64,000 bases of DNA from Firmicutes bacterium UBA6113 (GCA_002422545.1 DIWF01000027.1:329077-393076), one strand, 5' to 3'; positions 9,102 to 18,738 are shown, numbered from the stretch's first letter. A program made the numbers and translations. Notes: generated from the sequence alone by a model not told the origin.

Positions 9102-10425
9102 CAACCACATCTCCTATCAAATCATATTCTAAGGCATCATTTATTTTTACCTTGTAAATATTGCCTATAACAAGTTCTTCATCAGATGTAACATATACGC
9201 AGCCGTCAATGTCTATGGAATCCATGTATGTTCTTCCCACATATATATTCTCAACATCTTTTTCTTCAATGAGAACATCGTATGTGCTGCCGATTTTTGA
9301 AAAGCTGTTTTCATATGATATTCCAAGTTGAAGTTCCATGAGTTCATTGTGTCTTTGCTCCATAACTTCTTCATCAATCTGATCAGGAAGTTTGTAAGCA
9401 GGAGTGTTTTCTTCTCTTGAATACTTGAATATTCCTACCCTGTCAAGCTTGTACTGCTGTAAAAACTCCTTCAGTTCTTCATGTTCTTCTTCAGTTTCAC
9501 CGGGGAAACCAGTTATCAAAGAAGTTCTAATCGTAGCGCCTTGAACTTCTTTTCTAATTTTTTCAATCAATCCTTTAATTTCTGCGCTGCTTGTGTTTCG
9601 GTTCATTCTTTTTAATATTCTGTCATTTATGTGCTGCATTGGTATGTCAAAATATTTCAGAAGTTTTGAATTGTTTTTAAATTCATCAACCAGCTCATCG
9701 TAAATGTCTTCAGGATAGAGGTAATGAACTCTTATCCACTGAACTTCTTCTATTTCTGAAACTTTTCGTATAACTTCGTGAAGCATTCTTTCATTGTAAA
9801 TGTCAAGTCCGTACTTGCTTGTATCCTGAGCGATGATTATAATTTCTTTTGCTCCGTTTTTAGCAAGTGATTTTGCTTCTTCAACTATGCTTTCTATTTT
9901 ACGGCTCTTGTAAGGACCTCTAAGCTGCGGAATTACGCAGTAAGTGCAGTTGTTGGAGCATCCTTCAGCAATCTTTAAGTAAGCGTACCACTTTGAAGTC
10001 AAAGGGTTTCTAGGAAGGTCCATGTCGATGTCAAGCTGTATTTTTGTGTCAACAACCAGCTCTTTCTTCTTTTCATATTCATCGATGTATTCATCGATTT
10101 TTTCAAATCCGCTTGTTCCAATTATCACATCTACTTCAGGAATTTCCTTCGCTAGCTCTTCACCGAATCTTTGAGAAAGACAACCTGTAACAACTATTTT
10201 TGCTTTCTTGTTCACATTATTTTTAATGTCTGCTGCAGATATGATTGCATTTACAGACTCCTGCTGAGCATCGTTTATGAACGAGCATGTGTTGATTATG
10301 ATGTAATCTGCCTTGTCAGCATAGTCTGTAACCTTGTATCCTTTTTTCGTTAATATACCCAGCATGTTTTCTGAATCCACAAGATTCTTTGAGCATCCCA
10401 GGGAATGCATGTAAATTTTCTTCAT
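9088..10425 (-). CDS. rimO: Ribosomal protein S12 methylthiotransferase RimO
   Basis: A 445-residue radical-SAM methylthiotransferase that modifies an aspartate of ribosomal protein S12. The N-terminal UPF0004 domain carries conserved cysteines (MHSLGCSKNLVDSE, TCSFI, TGCLSQR) for one 4Fe-4S cluster. CSNNCTYC near residue 155 binds the radical-SAM cluster. The last about 65 residues form a TRAM RNA-binding domain. RimO rather than MiaB is favoured by the MHSLGCSKN start. The start overlaps the ftsK stop as TAATG, so the two are coupled. Confidence 0.94.
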   Translation of the reverse strand: MKKIYMHSLGCSKNLVDSENMLGILTKKGYKVTDYADKADYIIINTCSFINDAQQESVNAIISAADIKNNVNKKAKIVVTGCLSQRFGEELAKEIPEVDVIIGTSGFEKIDEYIDEYEKKKELVVDTKIQLDIDMDLPRNPLTSKWYAYLKIAEGCSNNCTYCVIPQLRGPYKSRKIESIVEEAKSLAKNGAKEIIIIAQDTSKYGLDIYNERMLHEVIRKVSEIEEVQWIRVHYLYPEDIYDELVDEFKNNSKLLKYFDIPMQHINDRILKRMNRNTSSAEIKGLIEKIRKEVQGATIRTSLITGFPGETEEEHEELKEFLQQYKLDRVGIFKYSREENTPAYKLPDQIDEEVMEQRHNELMELQLGISYENSFSKIGSTYDVLIEEKDVENIYVGRTYMDSIDIDGCVYVTSDEELVIGNIYKVKINDALEYDLIGDVVDGLV

Positions 10426-12848
10426 TAATTTCCTCTCATTTCGTCTAATTCTTCTTTTGTAATAAGTACTTTACGGGGCTTGCTGCCTTCGTGCCCGCCT
10501 ACAATGCCTCTGTCTTCAAGCTGGTCTATGATTCTTGCTGCCCTTGAGTAACCAACCTTGAACTTTCTCTGAATGTATGAAGCTGAAGCCTGACCGTCCT
10601 GAACAACCATTTCAATCGCCTGTTCCAGGAATTCATCAGCATCGTCATCTTGTACCTGTGCTTTTTCTATTTCTTCTATTATTTCGTTTTGTTTGCCTGT
10701 TTTAATTTCTATCTGTTGTTCCTTTATGCTTTCAACAACCCTTTTAATCTCATCATCTGATATAAATGTTCCTTGAATACGAACAGGCTTTGGAAGCCCC
10801 ATTGGATGGTAAAGCATGTCTCCCTTTCCAAGAAGCTTTTCTGCTCCTCCCGTATCAAGTATTGTTCTTGAATCTATGTGGGATGAAACGGCAAATGCTA
10901 TTCTTGATGGTATGTTAGCCTTTATAACACCGGTTATTACATCAACAGAAGGTCTTTGAGTTGCAATTACAAGATGTATTCCACATGCTCTTGCAAGCTG
11001 GGCAATTCTTGTGATATATTCCTCAACCTCAGTGGAAGCAACCATCATCAAATCTGCAAGCTCATCTATTACTATTACAATCTGCGGCATCTTTTCGCCG
11101 TTTTCTCGCATCATTTTTTCATTGTAAGTTTGAATGTCTCTAACGCTGTTAGCTGCAAAAACCTTGTAGCGGTTTGTCATCTCTGAAACTGCCCAGTTAA
11201 GAGCATTGGCAGCCTTTCTCGGATCAGTCACCACAGGTATCAATAGGTGAGGCAATCCGTTATAGACGCTCAGTTCAACTACCTTTGGGTCTACAAGTAT
11301 GAGCTTTACTTCATCAGGCTTTGCCTTGAACAAAATGCTCATTATGAGGGAGTTGATACACACGCTCTTGCCTGAGCCTGTTGCTCCTGCTATTAAAAGG
11401 TGAGGCATCTTATCAATGCTTGCAATAATATTTTTGCCTGCAATGTCTTTTCCAAGAGCAAAAGGAATGTTGGAAGGAACTGCCTTATATTCCTTTGATT
11501 CTATAAGACTTCGTAAATAAACGCTGGTCTTGTTCCTGTTTGGAACTTCAATTCCTATGGCAGCTTTGCCCGGTATGGGAGCTTCCATACGTATTTCTGA
11601 AGTAGCAAGTGCAAGAGCTATGTCGTTTGAAAGACCTGTGATGCGGCTTACCTTTATTCCCGGTGCCGGCTGAATTTCATATCTTGTTATTGTTGGTCCT
11701 TTATTTATTTGAGTAATGTTGCACGGAATATTGAAATTGTTCAACGTTTCAATAAGTTTTTCTCCGTCTTTCTTTAAATCTTCCTTGTCTCCTTTTGCCT
11801 GCTGTGGAATTGGATCTAAAAGAGATGTTGGAGGAAGTTTATATTTGTCTGCCTTTACTCCTGCAATGTTTATGATGTCATCAGTAATTTCTTTTGTTTC
11901 AAATTTTTCCTTAGATTTTTTGTCTTCTGTTTTTTCCTGACTTTTATCTTCAGTTGCTATGTTGTCATGCATGTCATGAATTAACGGTTCTTTTGTTTCC
12001 GGTTTTATGATTGAAGGAGCTTCCTGCAATGTCTTTGCTTCATCTTTTTTATAGTCGTCAAGCTTAAGCTGGGTTATTTCTGCTTTCTTGCTTTCAGAAG
12101 ATGGGTTTAAATAATCATAAATTTTTATGTTTTCCTGTTGCTCGCCAAGTTTTTTTGTTTTGGCTTCCTGTTTTATTTGAGCTTTTTTATCCTCTGTTTC
12201 CGTAAACAAGAAATTGTATATAGCTCTTAAAAACTTCTGTATGTATCCCACTATGAGCTTAAAAATTCCAATTAAGCTCTGGTTGGTAAGAAGTATGAAG
12301 AATGAAAATAAAAGTGCCCCAAGAATTATGTAGGTCCCGTTTTTTCCCACAAGCTTAACAAAAATAAACGTGAGCAGGTTTCCAATAAGGCCGCCGCCTA
12401 GATTATTTATCCCATTGTCAATGGAAGATTTCATTATTTCATTAAAAGTGTTCGTTCCCGTGAGCAGACTGTAAATCCCTGCATCGGTAAGAGCTGAATA
12501 CATGATGTAGCATGTAAAAAAACCAAGTACAGCAACAACCTGGTTGCTGTCATTAAATACTATAATATTCAATAAACGCATTATTCCTATTGTCAAAATA
12601 AAATACGGAAGAACTTCCGAACCCTTGCCAAAAACAGAATGGGTAAATATGTTTATTGTCTTGCCTACAATGCCTGTCTGGTTTTCCTTTGATGTTACAA
12701 CTATTAAAAACACCGCAAAAGCTACAATAAAAATCCCCATTATTTCTTTTTTAAGCAATTCCACATTGTCATTTTTCAATGACTTTGTGCTTGTACCTTT
12801 TTTTCTTACAGTTGCTTTTGTTTTATTTTCAGTTTGTGACTTAGCCAT
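10425..12848 (-). CDS. ftsK: FtsK/SpoIIIE-type DNA translocase
   Basis: An 807-residue membrane-anchored motor that pumps chromosome DNA through the division or sporulation septum. There are about four membrane helices in residues 35-210, a charged Lys/Glu-rich linker to about 330, and the alpha/beta motor with Walker A GATGSGKS near 490 and Walker B IVIVIDELADLMM. A winged-helix gamma domain at the C-terminus (ASASYIQRKFKVGYSRAARI) would read the orienting DNA sequence. Its place beside tepA, ylmC and dut matches the spoIIIE region of Bacillus and clostridia. It is probably the only such gene nearby and may serve both roles. Confidence 0.95.
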   Translation of the reverse strand: MAKSQTENKTKATVRKKGTSTKSLKNDNVELLKKEIMGIFIVAFAVFLIVVTSKENQTGIVGKTINIFTHSVFGKGSEVLPYFILTIGIMRLLNIIVFNDSNQVVAVLGFFTCYIMYSALTDAGIYSLLTGTNTFNEIMKSSIDNGINNLGGGLIGNLLTFIFVKLVGKNGTYIILGALLFSFFILLTNQSLIGIFKLIVGYIQKFLRAIYNFLFTETEDKKAQIKQEAKTKKLGEQQENIKIYDYLNPSSESKKAEITQLKLDDYKKDEAKTLQEAPSIIKPETKEPLIHDMHDNIATEDKSQEKTEDKKSKEKFETKEITDDIINIAGVKADKYKLPPTSLLDPIPQQAKGDKEDLKKDGEKLIETLNNFNIPCNITQINKGPTITRYEIQPAPGIKVSRITGLSNDIALALATSEIRMEAPIPGKAAIGIEVPNRNKTSVYLRSLIESKEYKAVPSNIPFALGKDIAGKNIIASIDKMPHLLIAGATGSGKSVCINSLIMSILFKAKPDEVKLILVDPKVVELSVYNGLPHLLIPVVTDPRKAANALNWAVSEMTNRYKVFAANSVRDIQTYNEKMMRENGEKMPQIVIVIDELADLMMVASTEVEEYITRIAQLARACGIHLVIATQRPSVDVITGVIKANIPSRIAFAVSSHIDSRTILDTGGAEKLLGKGDMLYHPMGLPKPVRIQGTFISDDEIKRVVESIKEQQIEIKTGKQNEIIEEIEKAQVQDDDADEFLEQAIEMVVQDGQASASYIQRKFKVGYSRAARIIDQLEDRGIVGGHEGSKPRKVLITKEELDEMRGN

Positions 12849-12936
12849 TTGATACAGCGTCCCCCTGTTTTTTCTAAATTTAATTATATCATATTACAAC
12901 GTTAATCCGCAATGATTATTTGATTGGTCAAAATCA

Positions 12937-13860
12937 TTATGAATTGCTATCTTTGTCGATTAAGTCTCTAAGAACAGTCATAGCACTGCTGAATCCGCCA
13001 ATCTCGTCAATGAGCCCTATGTCAACAACTTCATCAGCGTTTAATACAGTTCCCACATCATTAGCTATTTCATCTGTATCATACATATACTTAAGAAGAG
13101 CTTCCCTATCTACCTTTGAATTAGAAACTATGAAGTTAGTGATTCTTTCCTGCATCTTCTGAAAATATCTGAAGGTTTGAGGAACCCCTATTACGAATCC
13201 GTTCGTGCGTATAGGGTGGATTGTCATTGTTCCTGTTGGTGCAATAAGAGAATATCTTGCTGCTACGGCAAGAGCAGTTCCAATGCTGTGTCCTCCACCA
13301 AGAACCAGTGATACGGTAGGTTTTGTAATACTTGCAATAAGCTCTGATATGGCAAGACCAGCCTCTACATCGCCTCCTATGGTGTTTATTAACAAAAGAA
13401 CTCCTTTAATTTGAGGATCCATTTCAGCACCGATTATCATAGGTATTATGTGCTCGTACTTTGTTGTCTTGCTCTGTGGAGGAAGAGAATTGTGTCCTTC
13501 AATTTCTCCTATGATGCTTATAAAACAAATATCCTTGATAGGATTTATGTCTGTTACGCTTCCTACTTCCTTTACATTTTCAAGTTGTTCATCGGAATCC
13601 GAATCATTTTTGTTGTTGCTTGAGCTGAACAAAAATGGATTGGCTGGCTCGTAATTGTTGTTTATGTTTGTTCTTCCGTTCTGATTTGCGTTATCTTCAT
13701 ACCTGCTGTTTGGGTCTTTGTTATTATTATTGTTGTTGTTTGAGTTTTGTCTTGAATCATGTCTTTCATTTTGATTGTTGCCGGCAATATTTGTTTTCAT
13801 GCTTAAGTCTAAATTATTTAATGCCACTTTATTATTAACTTGCAAATTCTTGTTTTCCAT
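12937..13860 (-). CDS. tepA: ClpP-like serine protease, TepA/YmfB type
   Basis: A 307-residue protein whose C-terminal about 200 residues have the ClpP/crotonase fold. GGGHSIGTALAVAA carries the likely nucleophile serine, and TMTIHPIRTNG carries the likely histidine. The first about 95 residues are low complexity, with runs of asparagine and a charged segment. In Bacillus the homologue next to spoIIIE is called TepA, reported as helping protein translocation; its real substrates are poorly known. The Asn-rich head is unusual and is likely disordered. Confidence 0.85.
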   Translation of the reverse strand: MENKNLQVNNKVALNNLDLSMKTNIAGNNQNERHDSRQNSNNNNNNNKDPNSRYEDNANQNGRTNINNNYEPANPFLFSSSNNKNDSDSDEQLENVKEVGSVTDINPIKDICFISIIGEIEGHNSLPPQSKTTKYEHIIPMIIGAEMDPQIKGVLLLINTIGGDVEAGLAISELIASITKPTVSLVLGGGHSIGTALAVAARYSLIAPTGTMTIHPIRTNGFVIGVPQTFRYFQKMQERITNFIVSNSKVDREALLKYMYDTDEIANDVGTVLNADEVVDIGLIDEIGGFSSAMTVLRDLIDKDSNS

Positions 13861-13945
13861 ATTACCTCCAAAAAAATAATCAGGTTTTTGATATCCTGAT
13901 TATTCTTTGAAGTTTTGCATATTTTATTCACCGCATAATAAATTT

Positions 13946-14179
13946 CTATTCGTTTTCAATGATTATCATGTCGCTGCCGATTTTTTTTATATTTTTCCAC
14001 AATATTTCTTTTCGTTTTGGTTCCTTAAAAAATCCGAAATGTGATGAATTTCCGGAAATAAAACTGATTATTTCTCCTGTTTTTTCTTCAATAACCAAGT
14101 CACAGTCACCAAAAATCCCCAAATTTTCTCCTGTGTCCACGTTTATTATTTCCTTGCTGTAAAGTTCGCTGAGCTTCAC
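13946..14179 (-). CDS. YlmC/YmxH-family PRC-barrel protein
   Basis: A 77-residue protein starting MKLSELYSKEIINVDTGENLG, the PRC-barrel pattern of the YlmC/YmxH family found near dut and the M16 peptidase gene in spore formers. The family is linked to sporulation by context; no biochemical role is established. GGGGG-rich ribosome binding site directly upstream. Confidence 0.82.
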   Translation of the reverse strand: MKLSELYSKEIINVDTGENLGIFGDCDLVIEEKTGEIISFISGNSSHFGFFKEPKRKEILWKNIKKIGSDMIIIENE

Positions 14180-14204
14180 AATATCCCCCCTTTAATACAA
14201 TGAA

Positions 14205-14636
14205 TTAAACTCCGGTATGGCCGAAACCGCCTGCTCCTCTTTCAGTTTCATCTAATTCTTCAACCAGTTCAAAATCTGCCTGCTCATGTTTGATAAACAC
14301 CATCTGAGCAATTCTGTCTCCTGAATTGATGGTAAAGTCCTTGTCTCCAAGATTTATTAAAATCACCTTTATTTCTCCGCGATAGTCAGAATCGATTGTA
14401 CCTATTCCATTAACAAGGCTGATGCCATGTTTTATTGCTAGACCGCTTCTTGCTCTTACCTGTGCTTCATAGCCTTCTGGAATTTCAATGAACAATCCTG
14501 TTGGTACAAGGTATCTTTCCATTGGCTTTAAAACAACGGGACTTTCAACATTTGCCTGCAGGTCAACTCCTGCTGAACCCTTAGTTTCATATTCCGGCAA
14601 TTTAAACGGATTGTTTTTAACAATTTTAATCTTCAT
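14205..14636 (-). CDS. dut: dUTP pyrophosphatase
   Basis: A 143-residue trimeric dUTPase that converts dUTP to dUMP and pyrophosphate, keeping uracil out of DNA. The five motifs are visible: AGVDLQAN (1), ARSGLA (2), GTIDSDYRGEIKV (3), GDRIAQMVF (4) and RGAGGFGHTG (5). The frame can open at a TTG at 14648, but the ATG at 14636 has GGAG at a good distance and starts directly at the fold. It overlaps the end of the M16 peptidase gene by 11 bases. Confidence 0.96.
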   Translation of the reverse strand: MKIKIVKNNPFKLPEYETKGSAGVDLQANVESPVVLKPMERYLVPTGLFIEIPEGYEAQVRARSGLAIKHGISLVNGIGTIDSDYRGEIKVILINLGDKDFTINSGDRIAQMVFIKHEQADFELVEELDETERGAGGFGHTGV

Positions 14637-15906
14637 ATTTTTCTCCAAGAACTTTATTTATTTTGTCTTCAATGTCTTTGTTTTTATTTAAATTTCCTGT
14701 AAATGTGATGCTTAAACTATCAATGTCGAACAGTTCTTTAGCAAGATTAAGAACATCTTCTTTTTTAACACTGTTGATGCTTTCAATCACTTCTTCAGGA
14801 TATTGTATCTCATTGTATAAAAGCTCTCGTCGCCCTATGGATGACATGCGGCTGGATGTGCTTTCAAGCCCGAGTATATAGTTTCCTTTGATCTGCTGCT
14901 TTGCCCTGTTGAACTCCTCTTCAGAGATGTTTCCGTTTTTGATGCTTATCATTTCTTTTAAAATTGTCCTCAATGCATCTTCTGCCTGATTGTAGGACAT
15001 TCCTGCGTAAATGCTGAAAATTCCTGTGTTGGAATAATTGGATACAAAGGAATAAATTGAATATACAAGCCCTTTTTTCTCTCTTACTTCCTGGAATATT
15101 CTTGAACTCATTGTCCCTCCGAAAAGGTTGTTCAGCACCAGAAGAGGATAGTAATTTTTATCGTGTCTTCCGATTGTCTTGTTTCCTATGCACATATGCA
15201 GCTGTTCTAAATCTTTGTTTACACCCACAACGCTTCTTTTGTATTCTGCTTCCGGGTCAACATGCTTTATGTTTTCATTTTGCCAGTCTTTGAATTTATC
15301 ATTAATCATCCGCACGAATTCTTGTTCGTCAAAGCTTCCTGCAACTGCAATAACAGTGTTGTAAGGAGTGTAGTTCTTTTTCATGTATTCCACCACCTTT
15401 TGTGTGGTGAATGTTTTTAAATTTTCTTCTGTACCAAGAATGTTGTATGCCATGGGGCTGTTGTTAAAAATCACTTCCGTAAGCTTATCGTGTACAACGT
15501 CCTCCGGAGAATCTTCATACATTTTAATTTCTTCTATTACAACTGATATTTCCTTGTCTATTTCTTCCTGCTGGAACAGGGAGTTGAAAAACATGTCAGA
15601 AAGTATGTCTACAGCGTCTTTTATATTTTCATCAAGAACCTTAACATAAAAGCATGTGCATTCTTTGCTTGTGAAAGCATTGAGCTGACCACCGAGGTTG
15701 TCAATATCTTCTGCAATTTCATTTGCCTTTCTGTTTATAGTTCCCTTGAAAAGCATGTGTTCAATGAAATGTGACAATCCGTTTGTCTGATCATTTTCAT
15801 TGTTTGAACCCACATTAACCCAAATTCCAATGGATGCAGATTTTACATAATCTATTTTTTCCATCACAATTCTGATGCCGTTATCCAAAGTGTGTTTCTT
15901 TATCAT
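14626..15906 (-). CDS. M16-family zinc peptidase (YmxG/PqqL type)
   Basis: A 426-residue M16 peptidase. HFIEHMLFKGT near residue 47 is the inverted zinc motif HxxEH, and the second glutamate lies about 75 residues further in the E-rich CTCFYVKVLDENIKDAVDILSD context. The processing-peptidase fold has two homologous halves. In Firmicutes this gene (ymxG/mlpA) lies between pnp and dut, as here. Its natural substrate is not established. GGAGG precedes the ATG. Confidence 0.92.
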   Translation of the reverse strand: MIKKHTLDNGIRIVMEKIDYVKSASIGIWVNVGSNNENDQTNGLSHFIEHMLFKGTINRKANEIAEDIDNLGGQLNAFTSKECTCFYVKVLDENIKDAVDILSDMFFNSLFQQEEIDKEISVVIEEIKMYEDSPEDVVHDKLTEVIFNNSPMAYNILGTEENLKTFTTQKVVEYMKKNYTPYNTVIAVAGSFDEQEFVRMINDKFKDWQNENIKHVDPEAEYKRSVVGVNKDLEQLHMCIGNKTIGRHDKNYYPLLVLNNLFGGTMSSRIFQEVREKKGLVYSIYSFVSNYSNTGIFSIYAGMSYNQAEDALRTILKEMISIKNGNISEEEFNRAKQQIKGNYILGLESTSSRMSSIGRRELLYNEIQYPEEVIESINSVKKEDVLNLAKELFDIDSLSITFTGNLNKNKDIEDKINKVLGEKYED

Positions 15907-15924
15907 ATTTCCTCCATTATTTTA

Positions 15925-16083
15925 TCATTTGCATTCTAACAGCTCATAAGCATAAACCTCGCTTAAAAATCTCATCCTAGAGTAGCTGCACCTTGTAGCC
16001 AATAGCAGTATAATAATTGCTGCCATGAGAATTATTATTATAATTCTTCTGATAAACCCTATGTTATTTAAAAAAAATCTCAT
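15925..16083 (-). CDS. 52-aa single-pass membrane small protein
   Basis: An unlisted-size small ORF: ATG ending at 16083, AAGGGGG seven to eight bases upstream, TGA at 15925. The product begins MRFFLNNIGFIRR, continues with a hydrophobic helix rich in isoleucine and leucine (residues about 14-29), and ends in a short polar tail with YAYELLECK. The positive charge before the helix predicts that the tail is outside. It lies between a good promoter and the M16 peptidase gene on the same strand, so it would be the first cistron. I do not recognise the family. Confidence 0.6.
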   Translation of the reverse strand: MRFFLNNIGFIRRIIIIILMAAIIILLLATRCSYSRMRFLSEVYAYELLECK

Positions 16084-16164
16084 AAAAATCCCCCTTATAA
16101 TAATGTATTATTGAAAGGGTCTATTTATGATTTGAAAAATAAATATTGCTTGCTTTATATTCGT

Positions 16165-16193
16165 ATATTATCAAATTTTTGCAAAAAATACAA
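16165..16193 (-). promoter_or_regulatory. Promoter for the small ORF / M16 / dut unit
   Basis: Minus-strand TTGTAT (16188-16193), a 17-base spacer and TAATAT (16165-16170), about 80 bases upstream of the 52-codon ORF. Confidence 0.6.
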
Positions 16194-16328
16194 CTGTTTT
16201 ATGGTAATATATAATAACAGCTTGGATTAAGACAATTTCTATTGGCAAAAGCGCAGATCAGCTGTAGTAAAGTCACTACAATTTGCCATAAGACAAGATA
16301 TGCCTTAATATATTACATAAAATAAAAA

Positions 16329-16365
16329 ATAACAAAATCAATGACCTTTGTCATGATATTGTTAT
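16329..16365 (-). terminator. pnp terminator
   Basis: A long imperfect stem (ATAACAA...TTGTTAT outer, ATGAC/GTCAT inner) starts about 10 bases after the pnp stop and is followed on the minus strand by a T-rich run. Confidence 0.8.
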
Positions 16366-16375
16366 CTTATAGTTG

Positions 16376-18469
16376 TTAGTTATTTTCAGTTTCTTTCAAG
16401 GCGTCTTTTCTTGAAAGTTTGATTTTGCCTTGCTGGTCAATTTCAATTACTTTTACAAGAATTTCATCTCCCACATTCAGCACATCTTCAACTTTTGCAA
16501 CTCTTTTGTCAGAAATTTGTGATATGTGAAGAAGTCCGTCTTTGTTGTCAGTAAGTTCTACGAAAGCTCCGAATGTTGCCAATCTCACAACTTTACCAAG
16601 TATGATTTCTCCGACTTCGATTTCTTTTACGATGCCTTCGATAATTTTCTTAGCTTTGTAAGCACTTTCAACATTTTCTGCTGCTATTAGAACTGAACCG
16701 TCGTCTTCAATATCAATCTTAACTCCTGTTTCTTCAATAATCTTGTTGATTACTTTTCCGCCTGCACCGATAACGTCTCTTATCTTGTCAGGTTTAATTG
16801 TCATCTTGATTATCTTAGGAGCATACTTGCTTACTTCTTCTCTAGGTTTGTCAATGCATGCAAGCATTTTGTCTAGAATGAACAATCTTCCTTTAAGTGC
16901 TTTTTCAAGTGCCTGAGTAAGAATCAATTTGTCAATCCCATGAACCTTCATATCCATTTGAATTGCAGTTATGCCTTCAGCTGTTCCTGCAACCTTGAAG
17001 TCCATGTCTCCCAAAAAGTCTTCCATTCCCTGAATATCTGTAAGAACAGCTACATCGTCGCCTTCTTTTATTAAACCCATTGCAACACCTGCTACAGGAG
17101 CTTTAATAGGAACACCAGCATCCATTAAAGACATTGTGCTTCCGCACACACTTGCCTGAGAAGTTGAACCATTTGAGCTTAAAACTTCTGATACAAGTCT
17201 TATAGTGTAAGGGAATACATCAACGCTTGGAATAACAGGTTCCAATGCTCTTTCAGCCAATGCGCCGTGGCCTATTTCTCTTCTTCCAGGTCCTCTTGAT
17301 GGTTTAGTTTCTCCAACTGAGTAAGAAGGGAAATTGTAGTGGTGCATGTAACGTTTAGAAGTTTCTTCGGAAATTCCGTCTAAAGTTTGTTCATCGCTGG
17401 AAACACCCAGTGTTGCAACTGTAAGAACTTGTGTCTGGCCTCTTGTAAAAAGTCCTGAACCGTGAGTTCTTGGCAATAAACCAACTTCGCATGTAATTTT
17501 TCTTATTTCGTCTATTGTTCTGTTATCAGGTCTTATGCCTCTCACAAGTATGTTTTCTCTTACTTTTTCTTTTACGATTTTGTAAAGAGCATCATCTATG
17601 TCAGCTGCATTTTCCGGATATTTTTCAAGGAATATTTCTTTTGCTGCAGCTTTAAAATTGTCGATTTTTTCTTGTCTTTCAAGCTTATCTTCAACAATTA
17701 TTACTTCATTGATTATAGGAGCAGCATATTCTCTTATTTCTTGTTCTATGGTTGCATCGGCAACAAATTTAACGTAATCTGATTTTGCCTTACCAACTTC
17801 ATTTTGAATGTCGTTTATGAAATCACAAATTTTCTTTATTTCTTCATGAGCGAACATTATGGCATCAAGCATAACAGATTCTTTAATTTCATTTGCTCCA
17901 GCTTCAACCATCATTATAGCATCTTTTGTTCCTGCTACAGTAAGGTTTAAGACAGTAGTTTCTCTTTCTTTGCTGTTTGGGTTAACTATAAACTCGTTGT
18001 TAATGAGTCCTACGTTAACTGCACCAGTTGGTCCTTCAAATGGCACGTCTGAAATTGACAATGCAATTGATGAACCGATCATGCCGGCAATCTCAGGAGA
18101 ACAATCCTGATCAACTGACAACACTGTTACTGTAACAGATACGTCATTTCTGTATCCTTTAGGGAACAACGGTCTTAAAGGTCTGTCTATCAAACGAGAT
18201 GTAAGAATTGCCTTTTCGCCCGGTCTTCCTTCTCTTTTAATGAATCCTCCCGGAATTTTTCCTACGGAGTAAAGTTTTTCCTCATAATCCACACTCAGCG
18301 GGAAAAAATCTATGCCTTGTCTAGGCTCTTTTGATGCCGCTACATTGGCCATTATGACTGTGTCGCCATACTGCACAATACAGTTACCATTTGTAAGCTC
18401 TGCAATTTTGCCGACAGTAACCTTTAATTCTCTTCCGGCAAGCATGTATTTAAATACTCTTTCTTCCAT
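16376..18469 (-). CDS. pnp: Polyribonucleotide nucleotidyltransferase (PNPase)
   Basis: A 697-residue trimeric 3'-5' phosphorolytic exoribonuclease, also able to add tails. It has two RNase PH-like domains with an alpha-helical linker. The second contains FPSYSVGETKPSRGPGRREIGHG and the acidic metal site DFLGDMDFKVAG. These are followed by a KH domain (VIGAGGKVINKIIEETG, residues about 560-615) and an S1 domain (GKVVRLATFGAFVEL). GGAGG precedes the ATG. It sits downstream of rpsO, the usual bacterial order, but with an array of hairpin repeats between them. Confidence 0.98.
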   Translation of the reverse strand: MEERVFKYMLAGRELKVTVGKIAELTNGNCIVQYGDTVIMANVAASKEPRQGIDFFPLSVDYEEKLYSVGKIPGGFIKREGRPGEKAILTSRLIDRPLRPLFPKGYRNDVSVTVTVLSVDQDCSPEIAGMIGSSIALSISDVPFEGPTGAVNVGLINNEFIVNPNSKERETTVLNLTVAGTKDAIMMVEAGANEIKESVMLDAIMFAHEEIKKICDFINDIQNEVGKAKSDYVKFVADATIEQEIREYAAPIINEVIIVEDKLERQEKIDNFKAAAKEIFLEKYPENAADIDDALYKIVKEKVRENILVRGIRPDNRTIDEIRKITCEVGLLPRTHGSGLFTRGQTQVLTVATLGVSSDEQTLDGISEETSKRYMHHYNFPSYSVGETKPSRGPGRREIGHGALAERALEPVIPSVDVFPYTIRLVSEVLSSNGSTSQASVCGSTMSLMDAGVPIKAPVAGVAMGLIKEGDDVAVLTDIQGMEDFLGDMDFKVAGTAEGITAIQMDMKVHGIDKLILTQALEKALKGRLFILDKMLACIDKPREEVSKYAPKIIKMTIKPDKIRDVIGAGGKVINKIIEETGVKIDIEDDGSVLIAAENVESAYKAKKIIEGIVKEIEVGEIILGKVVRLATFGAFVELTDNKDGLLHISQISDKRVAKVEDVLNVGDEILVKVIEIDQQGKIKLSRKDALKETENN

Positions 18470-18530
18470 TAGTACCTCCTTTTATATTTTTCTGTAAGGC
18501 TGCATATTCTTAAGAAATTTAGCTGCCCGG

Positions 18531-18704
18531 TTGCGTTTGTTCTACCAACGATTTTTCTTTCCCTACGGAAAAGTTCTCGAGGAACATATCGCAGTTTCGT
18601 TCACCGATTTATCAGCTCCCTCACGGTCGCATAAATCGGGAACTCATTGCGTTTGACCTACCGCCATTTTTTTCTTCCTTCGGTCGAAAAAATGGGGTTA
18701 GGAC
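18531..18704. repeat. Three tandem 58-bp imperfect hairpin repeats
   Basis: Units lie at 18531-18588, 18589-18646 and 18647-18704, exactly 58 bp each. Units 1 and 3 begin TTGCGTTTG, and unit 2 begins with the variant TCGCAGTTTCG. Each unit then has a (T)C-ACC segment, a stem whose bases differ between units but always pair, a CCTxCGG-like loop (CCCTACGG, CCCTCACGG, CCTTCGG) and a GG-AAC-like closing arm. Stems such as CCGATTTAT/ATAAATCGG and CCATTTTTT/AAAAAATGG show compensating changes. It lies in the transcribed gap between rpsO and pnp. Confidence 0.72.
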
Positions 18705-18714
18705 ATAAACAATA

Positions 18715-18732
18715 GAGCGGGTATCCCCGCTC
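18715..18732 (-). terminator. Stem-loop after rpsO (weak terminator or attenuator)
   Basis: A perfect 7-bp stem GAGCGGG/CCCGCTC with a 4-base loop, a few bases after the rpsO stop. The following minus-strand bases are only partly T-rich, so read-through into pnp is expected. Confidence 0.5.
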
Positions 18733-18738
18733 CTAAAA

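Noticed and set aside
18531..18704. CRISPR array
   Set aside because: Repeats are contiguous, imperfect and without unique spacers; no cas genes.
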